Source of the DNA: Amia ocellicauda
Taxonomy: Eukaryota > Chordata > Actinopteri > Amiiformes > Amiidae
Assembly: GCF_036373705.1 (NCBI RefSeq)
Contig: NC_089866.1
Span: 9,310,001-9,374,000 of the forward strand
Length of the DNA: 64,000 nt
Reading direction: 5' to 3'
The position numbers and the translations under genes are program-made. Each line of letters begins with the position of its first letter. The stretch's first letter is position 1. The notes beneath the pieces were generated by a model, which saw only the letters and a list, made by a program, of their open reading frames with translations, was not told where the DNA came from and searched no databases. Below are positions 37,701-50,921 of this stretch, one piece after another.

Positions 37701-39102
37701 AGGGTGAAGGACAAACTGTGTTGATCACTGCTGTTATTCTCCCAAGTAACTGCAGACAGCCGGGGCATTAATATTGCAGAGCACCCCCTCTGTGGGGCTC
37801 CCTGTTGCTGGCTGCTACTCATCTGTGACTAACCAGCTTTTGTACAATATCCTGTGAAATGTCGCTCTTGCCACACTGGCTGATGTCTTATTAATGTGCC
37901 CGACTAAAAGCAGAGTGCGGGGCAGGCCTGGATCTGTGCTCGGGGAGGGGGATCTAATGATACGGCGGAGGGACAGACTCTGACTCACACATTCGTCTGG
38001 CAGCTGTCACAGCCACGCTTCACCCTGCAGGAGGCATGGAGACACTAATGGATCCATTTCCAAAAGACTCACTTTAATGTGTCATCATTTATAATACTGC
38101 CCTGCATCTCTCTTTGCAAAGGCCTGCTATAACCCAGTCTCTTATGGCAGGATGGCCTGAAATGGCCCCAAATCCTGATATGAATGTACCACAGTCTCTA
38201 AGATCTTTCTCGGATTACAATGCGTGGGCAGTGAAAGAATTGCAGTATTTTCTCTTCTGGAGATGATCAGCAAACCTATTGGTGAACGCATTAGTAATGG
38301 GGAAATTATTTAATCCACACATGAAACCACTTCCAAAATGGTTGTGTTTTCAGTATGTTTGGCAGAATGAAAATCGAGGGAAAAGCCTCAGAGGACATAA
38401 CCTGGGACCTGTATCCAATTCATTGTCCCTCCTGGAGCACTAAAGCTGTTTACATAAGCAGCCAGGATCTTCTCCATGTGGTGGCACACATTACCAGGTG
38501 GCGGTGATGGTGTGAAAGAACGTTCTGACACGACTGCACCGTGGGCGTGTTAAGTCACTGAGCGTCGCTCAGGAACACAACGAGCTCCATCTACATAGCT
38601 CAACACTCAGCTACGTGAGAGCACTGAGCCACTGTTAAGATGGGGGACTAATAATTCTTGTGCTTTCATATTTTAGAAGTTACAGTTGATTAAATGTTCC
38701 AAGGTGAGGGTCTTGCTGATTTTGAATTCCTAAAATCAGAAATGTGAACAAAGTCGACCATCCTGACCATAGTTTTCCAGCAGGCCTTACCGGGCCAGCT
38801 GTACCAGCAAGAACAAGTGCTGCCGTCCAGTCCATCGTCCATCCCCATCCACTCCCTCTGCTCACTGCTGCTTTCATTCACAAAGACCAGCACTAAGCCA
38901 GCTTTTAGACTGATTCTGTTACTGAGCTGCTAAGTGACTAAAAGCACCCTGTATCTCCTTATCTCTGCTCCAGGAGGAGGTGGACATCATTGGTACAAAT
39001 GGTGTCCTGTACCGCGGCCGTCTGGAGCTCCACCTGCCCACGCTGCCCGCCCACGGCCACAGGGACAGGACCCCCAGGGGCGAGTCTGTCACAGCTGATT
39101 GA
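28766..39102 (+). CDS. C16orf96: C16orf96-like protein (DUF4795 family)
   Basis: Fourteen plus-strand exons join in frame to 1806 nt, or 601 residues: 28766-29167, 31203-31307, 32087-32167, 32264-32350, 32603-32753, 33461-33546, 34237-34347, 34467-34532, 34709-34870, 35062-35180, 35896-35958, 36280-36363, 37052-37211, 38974-39102. All borders are GT/AG and the split codons agree. The start MSVSVTLMELVDLA, the phrase LPSTEALL, and VWQLLQLRRRTEANE match the N-terminus of human C16orf96. The middle (about 135-420) is a chain of acidic coiled-coil segments. The end has KQLFEKVNCLSCDRP (about 457-471), a CxxC block typical of the DUF4795 family shared with the sperm-flagellar protein QRICH2, then RSCGGVHTMG and EEVDIIGTNGVLYRGRL. 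The molecular function is not established. It is much shorter than the human protein (over 1100 residues), so exons may be missing here or gained in mammals. The CDIP1-C16orf96-UBALD1 order matches human 16p13.3. Confidence 0.9.
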
Positions 39103-39334
39103 GACCTGGGAATGTGCTTGTGGGAGGGTTGGCCACGACAGGAACACATGGCGCCGCTGAAGACGAGAACTCGCCACCTGAGCTGAATCACAGCAACATT
39201 CTGTCAGACATGTCCCACACTCTCCATCTGTACATAGCAGTACTGGGCTGTTTGAGAGACAGTTCTGTACTAAGTGCTGCGATCTTCACTGCGGTCTTCA
39301 CTTAATTGGCGTGATTTACAGCCCCCTGTTCACC

Positions 39335-39340
39335 ATTAAA
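39335..39340 (+). terminator. Probable polyadenylation signal of C16orf96
   Basis: ATTAAA, the common variant signal, lies about 235 bp after the C16orf96 stop and is followed by a T/G-rich stretch (TTTTTGTCATTGTTCCATTTG) typical of a downstream element. Confidence 0.55.
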
Positions 39341-41201
39341 CATGCATTGATTTACGAGTTTTTGTCATTGTTCCATTTGTTTTTTTGTTCAGCGGAGTCG
39401 TGTGACTGGGCTGATAGGCCTTACCCGTCATTTCTCACCACATGTCCCTGACAAACAGTCCAATCAGAGGTGAGCTGCCCTGTCACTTCAGTCCGCCCAG
39501 CCTACTTATAACTCTGCTTCTGAGACATGGGAAAGTGGAAGTGATTAATATTAGAGGTTCTGGCAGGTCCAGAATGATCTAGAGAATGGGAGCGGGAGGG
39601 GGGAACTGTAAATCAATTAATTCAGAAACCGTGGTGGAATGAAATTAGCGCAGTGGTTTGGTACAAGTTAGGGTAGATATTTTTAGCAGGCTGCAGGGGA
39701 ACTTGGAGGGCTTCAGTTTGCTTTTTATAAGGAAGAGGATTGTCTGGTTCCTCAGGTTGGACAAAGGCCCGTGTTCTGTCTGAACAAAACTGACAGGAAG
39801 TTGTGGCAAATATTGCTCCTCTTGCAGGTGCGTGCCTTCTGCTGTACTCTTCATGGAGGAGCTTTCAAAGCTTTCAAGCCTCCACAAGCTTTCAAATCCA
39901 ACCGGCATCTGCTTTAGTCCAGGCACAAGAAAAGGGACTGAGGTGATACCACAGGCCAACATTGCGCTGGCCATCTCCCCCTTTCCAACAGCTTATGGCT
40001 CTGGAGGTCATGGAGTTTTGTATAATACTGTAATGCTTAGTCCTGGTCTCATCCAAACACCATTGTTCTTGCTTGGTGCTCTGTCTGGGAGAAACTGCAG
40101 TGGTCGTTGTCCTGTTCCCGCTCTCCATGACATTAACTCAACAATGTGTAGGCACTGAGTGTTGGGATGTCCTTCCTGACGGGCCTGGAGATACAGCTCA
40201 GACCTTGTAAACAGGCAGCCACTGGCCAGGCTCCCCTTCCTGACGTTTTATCCCTGGAAACTCTGGTCTGAGCCAAAGCAAACCAGGTGTACCCCTGCTT
40301 GGCCATAACGCCAAATGTCCTGGCTCTTGTGGAATTCGTTCCCGTGCTTCACTAGGCATACAGTGTCACTGTAAAAATGCCAGATGCCCTGCTTGGCCTG
40401 GCTGTTTGGCCACCCTTCCTGTTGCTCATGGCGATTGTATTGGCCTTCTCACTGTGATCCAACAACTGTGGTTAAACCTGGCAAACTTAAATAGTGTTGC
40501 ACATCTCTCTCTGGGTTGCTGGTACCTTACTGATCTGAGAATCTCATCAGGCTTTTTGCAGGATCCTAGGGAATACATTCATACCTTGCAGGGGTGTCAA
40601 AAATGCACCAAGTGTTCAACTGAAGATCTACAAATGCAGCCAACTGCATGTGTGTGAGCTGGTGAGGGGCTGTGTGTCCACTGTGACCTGTAAGTGCCAT
40701 TCCTTGCCATGTCGTGCCGTGCAGTGCTGTGGGGACCACTGGATTGTAGCTGACAACAGGAAGTGGTTCCTGGCCAGGGAAGGTCTGCACTATTGTTGTC
40801 ATCCTGCCAGCTGAAGTTAAATGCAATCCTGTACTTCCCCAGAGAGGGCCCTGAGTTCCAACTGCAGCCCAGAGACACTTCCTGTGAGAGTACCCCCACT
40901 TTGTTTCACACTGCTTTCCGCTCACAGTCATGCTAAAAAAACAACACAAAAGAGAAAAAGCGTTTAGCAATGTCTTAAAAAAATTACACAAAACTAAAAG
41001 ACGTCTTTATATAGGGCAAAGGTGAAAACCTTGAGAGATTCTCATTTAAGGCTTGAACCATTTTTATTTTAACATTGTCAGTATTATTATTATTCAAATC
41101 ATTAAAAGATAGTCTAGTAGTTAATTAGAAGTAAACAATAAATACAATTGTTAATACAGTGCTGTCTATATGATGAGCTTCAAAAATATCTTGTTAATTT
41201 G

Positions 41202-41217
41202 CCCCTAGAGGGCGCTG
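41202..41217 (+). promoter_or_regulatory. CTCF-like motif
   Basis: CCCCTAGAGGGCGCTG fits the vertebrate CTCF core (CC-N-N-N-AG-R-GGGCGC form) at nearly every constrained position. It lies in the gene-free interval between two convergent genes. This is a motif match only. Confidence 0.4.
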
Positions 41218-44200
41218 TAAACATTACTGGCATGGCCCTGGTGCTGTGCTTCCCCGGGCCATACTCTTGCCTAATACAGTGTAATGGGAGTCCAGGCTTT
41301 ACTGGCAGCCTGTCATTGTGTGATTCATTTCAGTGCACAAGGTGCAGCATGTTCTGAGTAATTTAGTTTCAATAAACTGAGTAAGTGTTTTCATACCTGT
41401 AATTAAGTTTAGTCTTTTTCTTTTGTTTATTCCTTTACTGCTTTTGTGTGCCACTATTATGACCATCGAGTACACAGTGGCATGATTACAAAGAATGGGT
41501 TAACATTACCGCTCGTATATGTATTTGCAGGAACAAATCGGTTCCCGTTCTACTACACCAAGTTGGGTTTCATTGTTCAATGACTTTATAGGTTTCGGTA
41601 TTTACTAGGTTCTCCCCATTTACCGAAGAGGTCTTCCCTATTTTGACTCGTGCTCGGATGAAAAACATTCATGTGACGCATCTCATCTGATTTGCTGCCT
41701 TCCTGTGAATGAATTGTGAGAGCCCCTGCTGTTTTGCTGGTCGTTATTTTTCTCAATGGAAACGTTCACAATGGTTTCCTCTTCATGTGGGCCTGGTTCT
41801 GAGTAATGAACCCGGAATTAAAGCCTGTCCGGACACACGAGAGACACTCTGGAGGCCACAGCTGGCTTTCACTTCCCCCAGAGCTTCTGCTGAGGTGGCC
41901 GCAGCTATCCCTGACTGCGGCGTTGACACTTCTCCGCAGTATGAGCACGCATTAAAACATGTTCTTGCATTTTTAGCAGTCAAATACTGAGACCAATCCC
42001 CTTGAGACTTGTTCATTACTAAATTCCCAGAGTCCCTTGGGGGACAAGAGGGAAGCGGTTCTAGTCAGTTCTGTGAGGTTCCATTATATCCGGTCGATTC
42101 AGGTCACAGCTGTTACTACTCTTTAAACTGATGATCCACACACCAAAAAAAGGTAAATATGTACTGATTTCCAGCAGCGTGGGAGGATTTGAAAACTTTT
42201 TTGGAATTGCCTGGTACAGCGTAACACACCCATCAGCAGTTTGATGAATGTCATGTTTTACCATCTGTAGGGCTCTTGTATACAACCCAGCACTTACAGC
42301 CATCAATGCACATAATCCTTCAAGCAGACACAGCTAACCACTCCATTGGAGGGGCAGTGAATGTCTGGAGACGCCCCCCTTTGAGTGAATGCCACAGAAG
42401 AAGAGAAAGACAAAAAAAAGGCCCAGAAAACTCCAGCTTCCAGTCTCTCATCTGATGACGAGAGGATATAATGACTGGTTTTCTGCTGGAGTTTATAGTG
42501 ACCAATCTATGCGTGTGCCTTACAGGGCAGAACAAGGGCAGTAGTCACTCTACGGTGTGTGTGAACTGTGCTCACACCCAAAACGTCCCTGTTTTTGAAC
42601 CTGACCACTTCTCTGCAGAGTGAGCTGCTCTTTTCTCCGTGGGTCCCAATCGGCCCCCCGTGGCCTCTTTGAGCATCTCTTCCTCCTTCCGCAAAAAGGA
42701 TTAAAGCCAGTGGACAGCCCATAATGGATGCATTGATTTCAGAGTCCTTAACTCATTTCTAAAGAACTGAGAGGAGGGGGCAAGAGTAAAAAAAGAAAAA
42801 CGAGCTTCCCCTTATACCCCCTCCTTGGCGGTAACGTCTCGGCCATTCAGTGCAATGTTAATGAGCCCCGGGCTGCAGAGAAGCGGCCTGTTTCTCACAT
42901 AATGGGGGGTGACGTAGTGGGAACTGACAGGCTCTCTCCCTCTGCCCTATTTAACCGCAGATGGGCCAGAGCGCCGACACAGGATGTGTGAGTGTGTCAG
43001 TGTGTGTGAGCGTTTGTTTGTGTGTGTGGGGGGGGGAATGCATGGGGGAGGGGGGTGGCCGTGTGTGAATGAAGTTGGTCTTGGCAGTGATGGAGGTGTA
43101 GGGAGAGGGCTGTGGTGGGATGGGCCAGGGAGCTGATGTAATTTGTCTTGTGTGACACATCCTGTCTCGTGCGCAGGCCCATCCAGTCCAGTGTGGTGAA
43201 GCCGCTCCCTGGGGGATCAGACTGGAGTGCGTTGCAGGAGCACCTGGTCCAGTATCCCCCACTCTGGGTTCTGAATTACCCAGGACTCGCCTGTTCCTTG
43301 CTTTTAAATCCCGTAGCTTGGGGGCTGATAAAAATCTATGAAATAATTAATGATGGTTTTGTGCTGCAGTGGTGCAGTGGAACAGATTGGGAGAGCTCCT
43401 GTTTTGCAGCCATGAGGGGGATAAAAAACACACCATAAAAAAAAATATTTTATTTATATCTATTTTTCAATTAGTAATTCATAGGTAATGCATGGTATTT
43501 TTCTTTCTCTTTTTTTTCCTTCCCCGCAATCAAAATAAATTTGTCGTCAAGAATTAGGTGGGTGAATTTGAGTGTAATTGTCCAGGACACTGGCTGCTAT
43601 GGAGCCATAGACGTGTGTATCCCCCAGGCGACTAGCACGGCCATGTTAAATATTTGACTGGCTGTACTTTGCTCTTCCTGATGCATTCATGACAGCAAGG
43701 CGCATTGATAACCCATGTGTGCATCTGTACTGATGTGAACACGCAGCATCTATACAAGGATGTGGGGTTTCGGCACAACTGGCCAGGTTCAATGGAATTG
43801 CACAGCACGTTTATGTATAGTCTGCTGTACACTTATGTTCTGTTGCACCGCCTTATTAACTGGTAATAATTTAAAAAAGATTGCTTTGCTGTTCTCCATG
43901 CATTTCAATTTGGTCTGTTCAATCCACTTCATTCCTCTCTGCTTCGGGCACCAGCTCTGATTTTATTGCCAGGAACAAAACTAATTCAGAGCAGCATTGA
44001 GCTCCCCACACCTTCCTCGGTGAGCAGTGTGTGCGCTCCTTCATCGGGGATGAGGGGAATGGTGTGTTGCGGATTCTCCTGCTTTTTCCTTTTTTAATTT
44101 TATTTGATCGACACTGTGCCCCTTTGTTCATGTGCCTGTGTGTGTGGAGTCCGCACACTTGGATGTGTGTTGACAAGCGTCTGAACCTGCCTGCATGTGC

Positions 44201-46390
44201 AGCTCTCCATTCGTTTTGGTCTTTGTGGGTGTTACAGTTTGCGCGCCGCGTGCGCCTCTGTGCCCGTGTTGAAGTAGCAGGAGTTGTTTCTCCTCACATC
44301 TCCAAGTGAAACCTACATAGCATGTGAGAAAGTCGTCTCAGACTACAAGTGGCAGAGAGACTGGTTCCCTCTCTCTCTCTGTGTGCCAGCTGGAAGGGCA
44401 CAGTCATGGGAATGCTCACCACACCAAACTCCTGATCGGTTGGAGTATGTATGACACTCTGCCACTCTAATCACAGCTGTGGCTTTAGAGGGCCGCGGAC
44501 TCTGGCAGCGTCCCTCCTCTGCGCCCATGCAACCCTGAAATGTTCGAAAGCACTCCCTTTTCTCTTTTCTATTCTGTCTCCACCCTGTCCCCGCCCCTTC
44601 ACCTTTCACCCAGTTAGTTCACCCGCACTGTTGTTGTTATTATTAATGCAGCCAATACCTGCTGACAGATTAGTCCCTTATTGCTGAAAGTGAGTTCAGC
44701 ATTCCGAAGAGACGCCCACCCGACGCACTGGGCCCGGGCGGGCTTTTTACACCGCACACGCCTCGTGGCCTGGCAGTCTATGGGCAGAGCTGCTAAATCC
44801 ACTTCTTTCTGCACTGCAGCCCCCACACTGTGATCCCGAGCAGGCAGTAACAGCTGTCCAGTTGCTCCAAAGCGTATAGATCCCTGCTGCGATCTGCGAA
44901 TATTCCTGCTTCCCCTCGGTGTTACGGTTTGTTTATAGACACACAGACACAGAGCCTTCCCGGCACAGGAACGCCTCTCCACAGATTGAGACATGCCAAG
45001 GCTCTCGGGCCTCTTTGTTTCTTTGCACAGTTGCCCCCCTCGTTCCCTGCAGACCTCCTGAAGGAATACCTAGTGGGGAGGGGGGGTTGTCATGGCACCC
45101 AAGAAGAATCCACCGTTCCCAGGATGCCAGGGGTGTCTGTGAGAGAAAGGCGCTAACAAGCATTAATTAATGGCTTCATGGTTCTTATTTTAATTCATGG
45201 TTACCATTTTAATTTCAGGGATAGCTGCTGCTGCGGCTTCTATAGTGGCTTATTATCTCCCATGCATTCTGCTCAAGACATCAGTTGGGCAATCGCACCA
45301 TTTAAAACTGACAGGAAGGCTGATAAATGCATGCATGTGTGTGTATGTACTTGTGTTTTGTTCCTTCTGGTTGCCATTGTTCAGCTGCCAGCCCAGTGCC
45401 AGGGTAAACAGGTCTGTTTTGTTGTGAACAATACTCATTGTGAGAGCGACGGAGGGCAGGCCGGGCTGCTCTTGATTGGTTTCCTCCTGTTGTGCCGCCG
45501 CGCTTGTCGTGCTCGCAGAACTGCTGACATCAGCAAACCTCTGGACAGTGGCAGAACAGCGACAGCCACCCCCTCCCAGTCCAGTCAGCAGCAAGGCTCA
45601 CTTGGGGGGGTGGACACAAACACGGTCATCACACCCGCACTGTCAGATCAGCGCCGCTTTTGTTTTTTGAAAACACCTTTTTGAAAATAAAATGCATACA
45701 TCTCCCACCCGCCCCTCAATTCCCGACTGGTTTCAAACATTTTTTTTTCACATTAGCGGATGTCCTTTATCTGAGTAGAAAAGCCTTTTTTAAATGTTGA
45801 AAGGCAATCACTGAAGATTTGTATTTGTGACTCCCACCACAGAGACGTCTCTAGAGAAGGTGTGCTGTACTGATTGAGACTCCAGCCTTACTGATATATG
45901 ACTAATGAATAACAGATTAGTGGTATAACATACAAATACCAAAGGCATGTCTGTTCATCACTGTGTTTATTAGGCTGCAGACTCACCCTTGGTCCTGTTG
46001 ACAGCTGAAATCCCTTTTATAGATCACCCAAAGAGCAATGACCCCTTCTTCCTTCTTCCTGCCTACTTGCTAGTGCAGTGAGAGAGTGAGAGAGAGGGTT
46101 TCATTCTGGTTCCAGTTAATCCAGCAGAGGTTCTGTTAATTTGAGGTCATGGTTTCCAACACCTTTCTGCTTGTGCCACTTGAGTTTCCTCCCAGCTTTT
46201 TGACTTCATCGTGTTGGTAGATAACACTCGCTATAAACCTCCATCAATGTTGGGGGCACACTACAAGATCACCATTTTAACTAGAGGTCACTGTGTCCTT
46301 AAAAAAACTATACATGGCACATGACATCTTTTACAGTCCATTGCTGGCAGAGGGAGACTGCTTTTGGCAATAAAGTATATGTGTTTGTGC

Positions 46391-46425
<35 letters not shown>
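46391..46425. repeat. (TA)n(CA)n microsatellite
   Basis: About ten TA units are followed by about seven CA units in non-coding DNA. Confidence 0.9.
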
Positions 46426-49400
46426 ATTGCTGAAATCATTCTAGGGGAAAAACAGGAGCAGCTGCAGTTCTGAATTCCTTAAACAAACCCCTTGCCCTTC
46501 CTGTCTTCAGCTTGTTTTTTTCTCTCTGCTTCAGTTTCACACAGACGCTGTGAAAGGGAGCCCAACCTGTTATTGTTATACCAGAGCTTGAAAGCTTACT
46601 TTCCAGGCTCAAAAGGGCAGACCCAGTTTGCAGCAGGAGAACGTTAACCAATGATCGGTCGTGCTGGGAGTGTTCCCCTCTGAATAGCAGCCCAGCAGTG
46701 AACGCGCCTTTGATGAGAATGTCATAACCATTCATCATTAACAAACGGTCGACCCCTGCTAGGAGCGTAGGTTACTTCAAGCTGACAATAACAGTCTTGA
46801 AGTATTCCACATCTTACAAGAATCCATACCTGTACTAATACCCCCACCGCGAATGACATTTACCTGCATCCTGTATTTATCGCCCTCAAACTGTTGTTAA
46901 CATTAAATGGTGGCATGCACTCTGCCCCACCCGAGCAGGATGATGCAATGGGACAGTGGAGCACAATGGGCTAAGACAGGCAGTTCTGCAGCTTTTCACT
47001 TCGAACTGAGTTACATCAATATACGTCCATAGCAAGTTAAGAGTTACAGCAGTGGCACACTCACTGTCAATGAGCTTATATTGGCTGATACTGGGAGGGA
47101 AAGCTAGGAATGATCTTATGTGTATCTGTAATGTTAAAGACTACACAAATTCAGGAACCCTTGAGCCCTGTGCCTAGTAGACAATTGTTTACCAGTTCAG
47201 AAGTGATTATCTTTGGCATAGTTCAGCTCCCCAGGGAAGGGCCTTGCTCAGTCTTGCTGTCATAAACCAAATGAAGAGAGTTCAAACCCGGGAGGTTAGT
47301 TGGCCAGTTAAAGTCAGCCAGCCCCACATTACATAGCTAAAAGGCAAGTGACCCATCAGGCAATACATCTGTGTCACAACTGCAATTTGTGGTCTCATCG
47401 CCGGCTTAGTAAACAATAAATGCTTTCGACTCACACAGGCCTCGGGAGGCAGAGTCCAGGACCGCACTAGTTAATATTTCAACCAGTGTAATTGTTGGTT
47501 GTGGCTGTTGACACATCAACCAGGGAACTTGTAATAGGCCTTCAGTGGCTGGTGTTAGTGAGAGAATTCATGAGAATTATTATTTGGGAATTTAAATTTA
47601 TATTTGTTGTACAATTATTTGTAAATGATTGTGGGGGGAAACAACAGAAAAGCTTTCCAATGTTAGTGATGAATTACCAGATGATTTCACCATCAGTAAT
47701 CTACCAAAGTGACAAGAAACAACAAAAGAAAAAGACTTAAATGATCACATATTCTTAATAAAAACAAGAAATAAACCAAAAGTCCCTTTTCAGTTAGAAA
47801 AAAGTCCAAAAAACAAAAACAAAACACTCAATGCAGAAAGGTCACAACTCTCCCCAAATACCCCTTTGAAAAACTGATGGCAAACCATCAACAAGTAAGT
47901 TTAGTCTTCCAGATGCTTGGTCAGCAAATAAGGAAAAACAATTTATAGTTTAATAAGATAGAAGTACCAGGGGAGTGGAGATGATGGGAATGTGAGAATA
48001 CAAATGTAACAAAACAAAACAATCATTGAAAGAACATCAATATCAAGCTGAACTGAAAACATCCAGGAGAGACCGATGAGACTTTTACACTTTACAACAT
48101 CTTTCAGCCCTGCAGCAGCCAGGGTTTGTTTTGGCTGCCCACTGGAGATCTGTACCAGGCTCTGATAAGGATACCCACAGGGGTGTGTCTGCCCTGAAAC
48201 CACAGCGGAGGGAGCAAGACAAAGGGAAGGGGATGTTATTGACAAGAAAAACTTTACAAAAACAACCACATTTCCAGTTTCTCCAGGAGCAGGTCAGCCA
48301 GGAAGCCGCAGTGCTGCTGTTTTGTCTTGCAAAGCCTGTGTCCTTGTGCAGCCGAGTACATCTCCTTCTGCCAGGTCATCCTCCGCACAGCCAGCAGTTT
48401 TATTAAGAATTCTTAAGCAAAAAGTGCTTTGTTAAACATTTTCTATTATGAAAGCAGCCGTATACATCACCTCAATTCTCAGATGATGCATGCGTCTTCC
48501 TCTGCACTTTTCTGGTCATGTCCTGTCATCGAGCTAATCATGCACGATTCTGAGATGCTGCTCTCCAAGTTTTCAACAACATCCAAACCTAATAACGCTC
48601 AGTGCATCAGCACTGTGGTGCGTAAGCTTCTAATAACACCTTATATTAAAGCCTTTTCCTTCCACAAGATCTGTTGATCTGTTATGCTCATCATGGAGCG
48701 TGATGTTTCTAAACTTTTCTTGGGATCTTCTGGGTGTCCCTGTATGACAGTTTAGCAAATCTATGATTTTTTTATTGTAGCGGTCTTTTAATAATCATAA
48801 TGGTCTATAATGTACAGAATTTTAGTTGTCATTCAGTAATGATGTCGGTCTATAACGTGTTGCAATTCAATTAAGAGTTTTAACTATACTTATAATAGCA
48901 GTGATAATTATCTATACTGTAAATCTATACTGTATACAGTGTTGTAGCAAAGTGTAGAGTTCTGTATAATGTGAACTAATGGAGAAAGCACAGAAGAAGG
49001 ACATACAATATTTATTTAGAAACACACAAAAAAATGATAAGTTAATTAGGTAGTCCACAAATATTGTGGGAACGGTATCAATACAGTCATAGAGGGAGAA
49101 AAAAAATACATACATGAAAACCGATCTAGGAACAGGCAATCCTAAGATAATTCAATAAGAAAAGGGTGCAAAACTGGGGAGAAACAAAAACTAAAGAAAC
49201 AAAAATCAAATGAAATTAGGGTTACTGGATTACCTATCTCACTGAAAATGTCTTGTTCTAGTTTTCTTTTCTTGTTTGGTTTTTTAAGACATAACAGAAA
49301 CCGACATTGAACAGACAATTTTGCTTAGTTTTTTTCGTTTCAAATAAATGGACAGCCAAAAATGATAATGAAAATACAAAATCAGATTTGCAGGGATAAA

Positions 49401-50530
49401 GGCGACCCTGAAATTGCATATTTTTTTAAATTCATAAATATCTTCCCCTGGCCCTTCCAACCTTTAGGGAAATTAAACCCAGTCATTATTTGGAATACAT
49501 TTTAGAAGAATGCTAAATCATGACAGATTTTTTCTTCATTTTGACTTAAAAAAAAAATGTTATACATTTGGACACATCATGCAAGTGGCAAGTCTGTTTA
49601 CACACATTTCTAGTAGTCTCATTTCGTTTCACCTCAGCAATTGCTCGATACCCCCAACCCCCACCCCACCCCACCCCACAAAAAATAATCACAACCCTCC
49701 CAAATATCATAAAAATAATAAACCATGATTTAAAAATGCCTAAATCTGCATGTGTTTGCAGAAAACAAAATCTGTCTTTTTTAAATGTCCATATACATAA
49801 CCCTTTACCCTGCTTAGGGATAAAAAGAAAGATCCTTAGTGAGTGTATTGTCCATGGTGGAGACGGCCAGAGCCCAGTGTAAAAAATACTAGAACTCAGT
49901 GGGATTCTGAACAGTGCTGTCAACAGAGAATATTCCCAGATTGGCAGGAATAAGTCAGGTGACTGTGGAGGCAAGCAGTGTCCCATCATGCCACAGGAGA
50001 AAAATGTCTCCACGTTTCTCGTTTATCATTTCAGTTTTTGAAAATTCAGTGATGCAGTGCATACACTGGTACCACAGGCCTCAATAACAGCAAAGATTTG
50101 AGGAAAAAGAAATAAAAAGTGTTAAGAAAGGTGATGAGAGGTGTTTCCATTCATGTTCACTTCTTTGAAGATCCTTGAACAAAATCCTGGGGTTACTTGC
50201 AGCATGATCCTTATTTATTTTTTATAGACAGATTTTGTACTTTTTTTTTTTTATGTATTAAAAAAAAAAAAAAAAAACACTTTATAAAACTTCCCGTTGC
50301 GGACTTATTATTTATAACGGTGTGTGTGCGTGTTCATTGGTGGTGGTGGTGTGAGTTTAGTTTTTCCCCTCCATAATAGTCCACATTGCTTGGTTCCTTG
50401 GTTACATACCCCTTCCCCTAGTCCCCAGCCTACTGGCTGACAGTAAAAGAGAAAATGTGACCCCCCCTCCCCACCTCCCCACACCCCCCTCCCCCCTCTC
50501 TATTAGTGTGTGGCCCTTCAGTCCAGGCCC

Positions 50531-50827
50531 TCATCTCTCTGCCTCCATGGCAACGCTGGCCTTCTGTTCCGAGGATGCTTGGTGGGTGACGGTGGCCGGC
50601 CAGCCTGGAGGGGGTGCCTGTGAAGGGGGCTGCCCTGGAGTCCACAGTCCTTGCTGGCTGGGGGGGGGGGGGGTCATGGCCCAGCTGACCTGTGGTGGGG
50701 GGGAGGTTGCCATGGAGGCGATGGGACTACTGCTGTTGAAGCTCTCCGAGGCCTTGAGGCGCGAGAACATGGTCAGAGCATCAGGGAAGTTGGGGGGCGT
50801 CGCCGGTGTGTTGGCTGGAGTGCACAT
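50531..50827 (-). CDS. UBALD1: UBA-like domain-containing protein 1, last coding exon
   Basis: This is one minus-strand exon of 297 nt with acceptor cttgcag at 50828, ending in TGA; it encodes 98 residues. MCTPANTPATPPNFPDALTM, FSRLKASESF, the SPPP-rich middle, LWTP and the terminal AMEAER match the C-terminal part of vertebrate UBALD1 (FAM100A). The missing first exons should carry the UBA-like domain (MDELRHQVMINQF type) and TALSTFFQETNIPY. I searched 50.9-64.0 kb by eye on this strand without finding them, so they probably lie beyond the right edge. The exon includes a run of 14 C in coding sense encoding TPPPP, a slippage-prone tract. UBALD1 has an N-terminal UBA-like helical fold; its cellular role is poorly defined. 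Confidence 0.93.
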   Translation of the reverse strand: MCTPANTPATPPNFPDALTMFSRLKASESFNSSSPIASMATSPPPQVSWAMTPPPPSQQGLWTPGQPPSQAPPPGWPATVTHQASSEQKASVAMEAER

Positions 50828-50905
50828 CTGCAAGTGGAGACGGAGAGAGAGGGGTGGGTAAGAGATGCGTATTGGACAGTGAACTTACACACAGCACCTT
50901 TCATC

Positions 50906-50921
50906 ACCAGCAGGAGGCCAG
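50906..50921 (+). promoter_or_regulatory. CTCF-like motif beside UBALD1 exon
   Basis: ACCAGCAGGAGGCCAG resembles the CTCF core (CCAGCAGG-G/A-GGC). It lies about 80 bp from the UBALD1 exon and 40 bp from the Tc1 insertion. This is motif evidence only. Confidence 0.35.

Larger units (their letters stand above)
39356..50530. other. Gene-free interval between convergent C16orf96 and UBALD1
   Basis: I found no exon set with consistent splice sites and family resemblance. ORFs of 100-170 codons (for example 40566-40991 minus and 45178-45684 plus) have biased composition and no motif. The rightmost few kb, very AT-rich with poly-A and poly-T runs, probably include the UBALD1 3' UTR. A (TA)n(CA)n microsatellite is at 46391-46425. 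Confidence 0.5.

Noticed and set aside
40566-40991. 141-codon minus-strand ORF
   Set aside because: It has no motif or family resemblance and no partner exons.
45178-45684. 168-codon plus-strand ORF
   Set aside because: It has no recognisable domain, Cys/Arg/Ser-biased composition and no splice or promoter context; it is probably chance.
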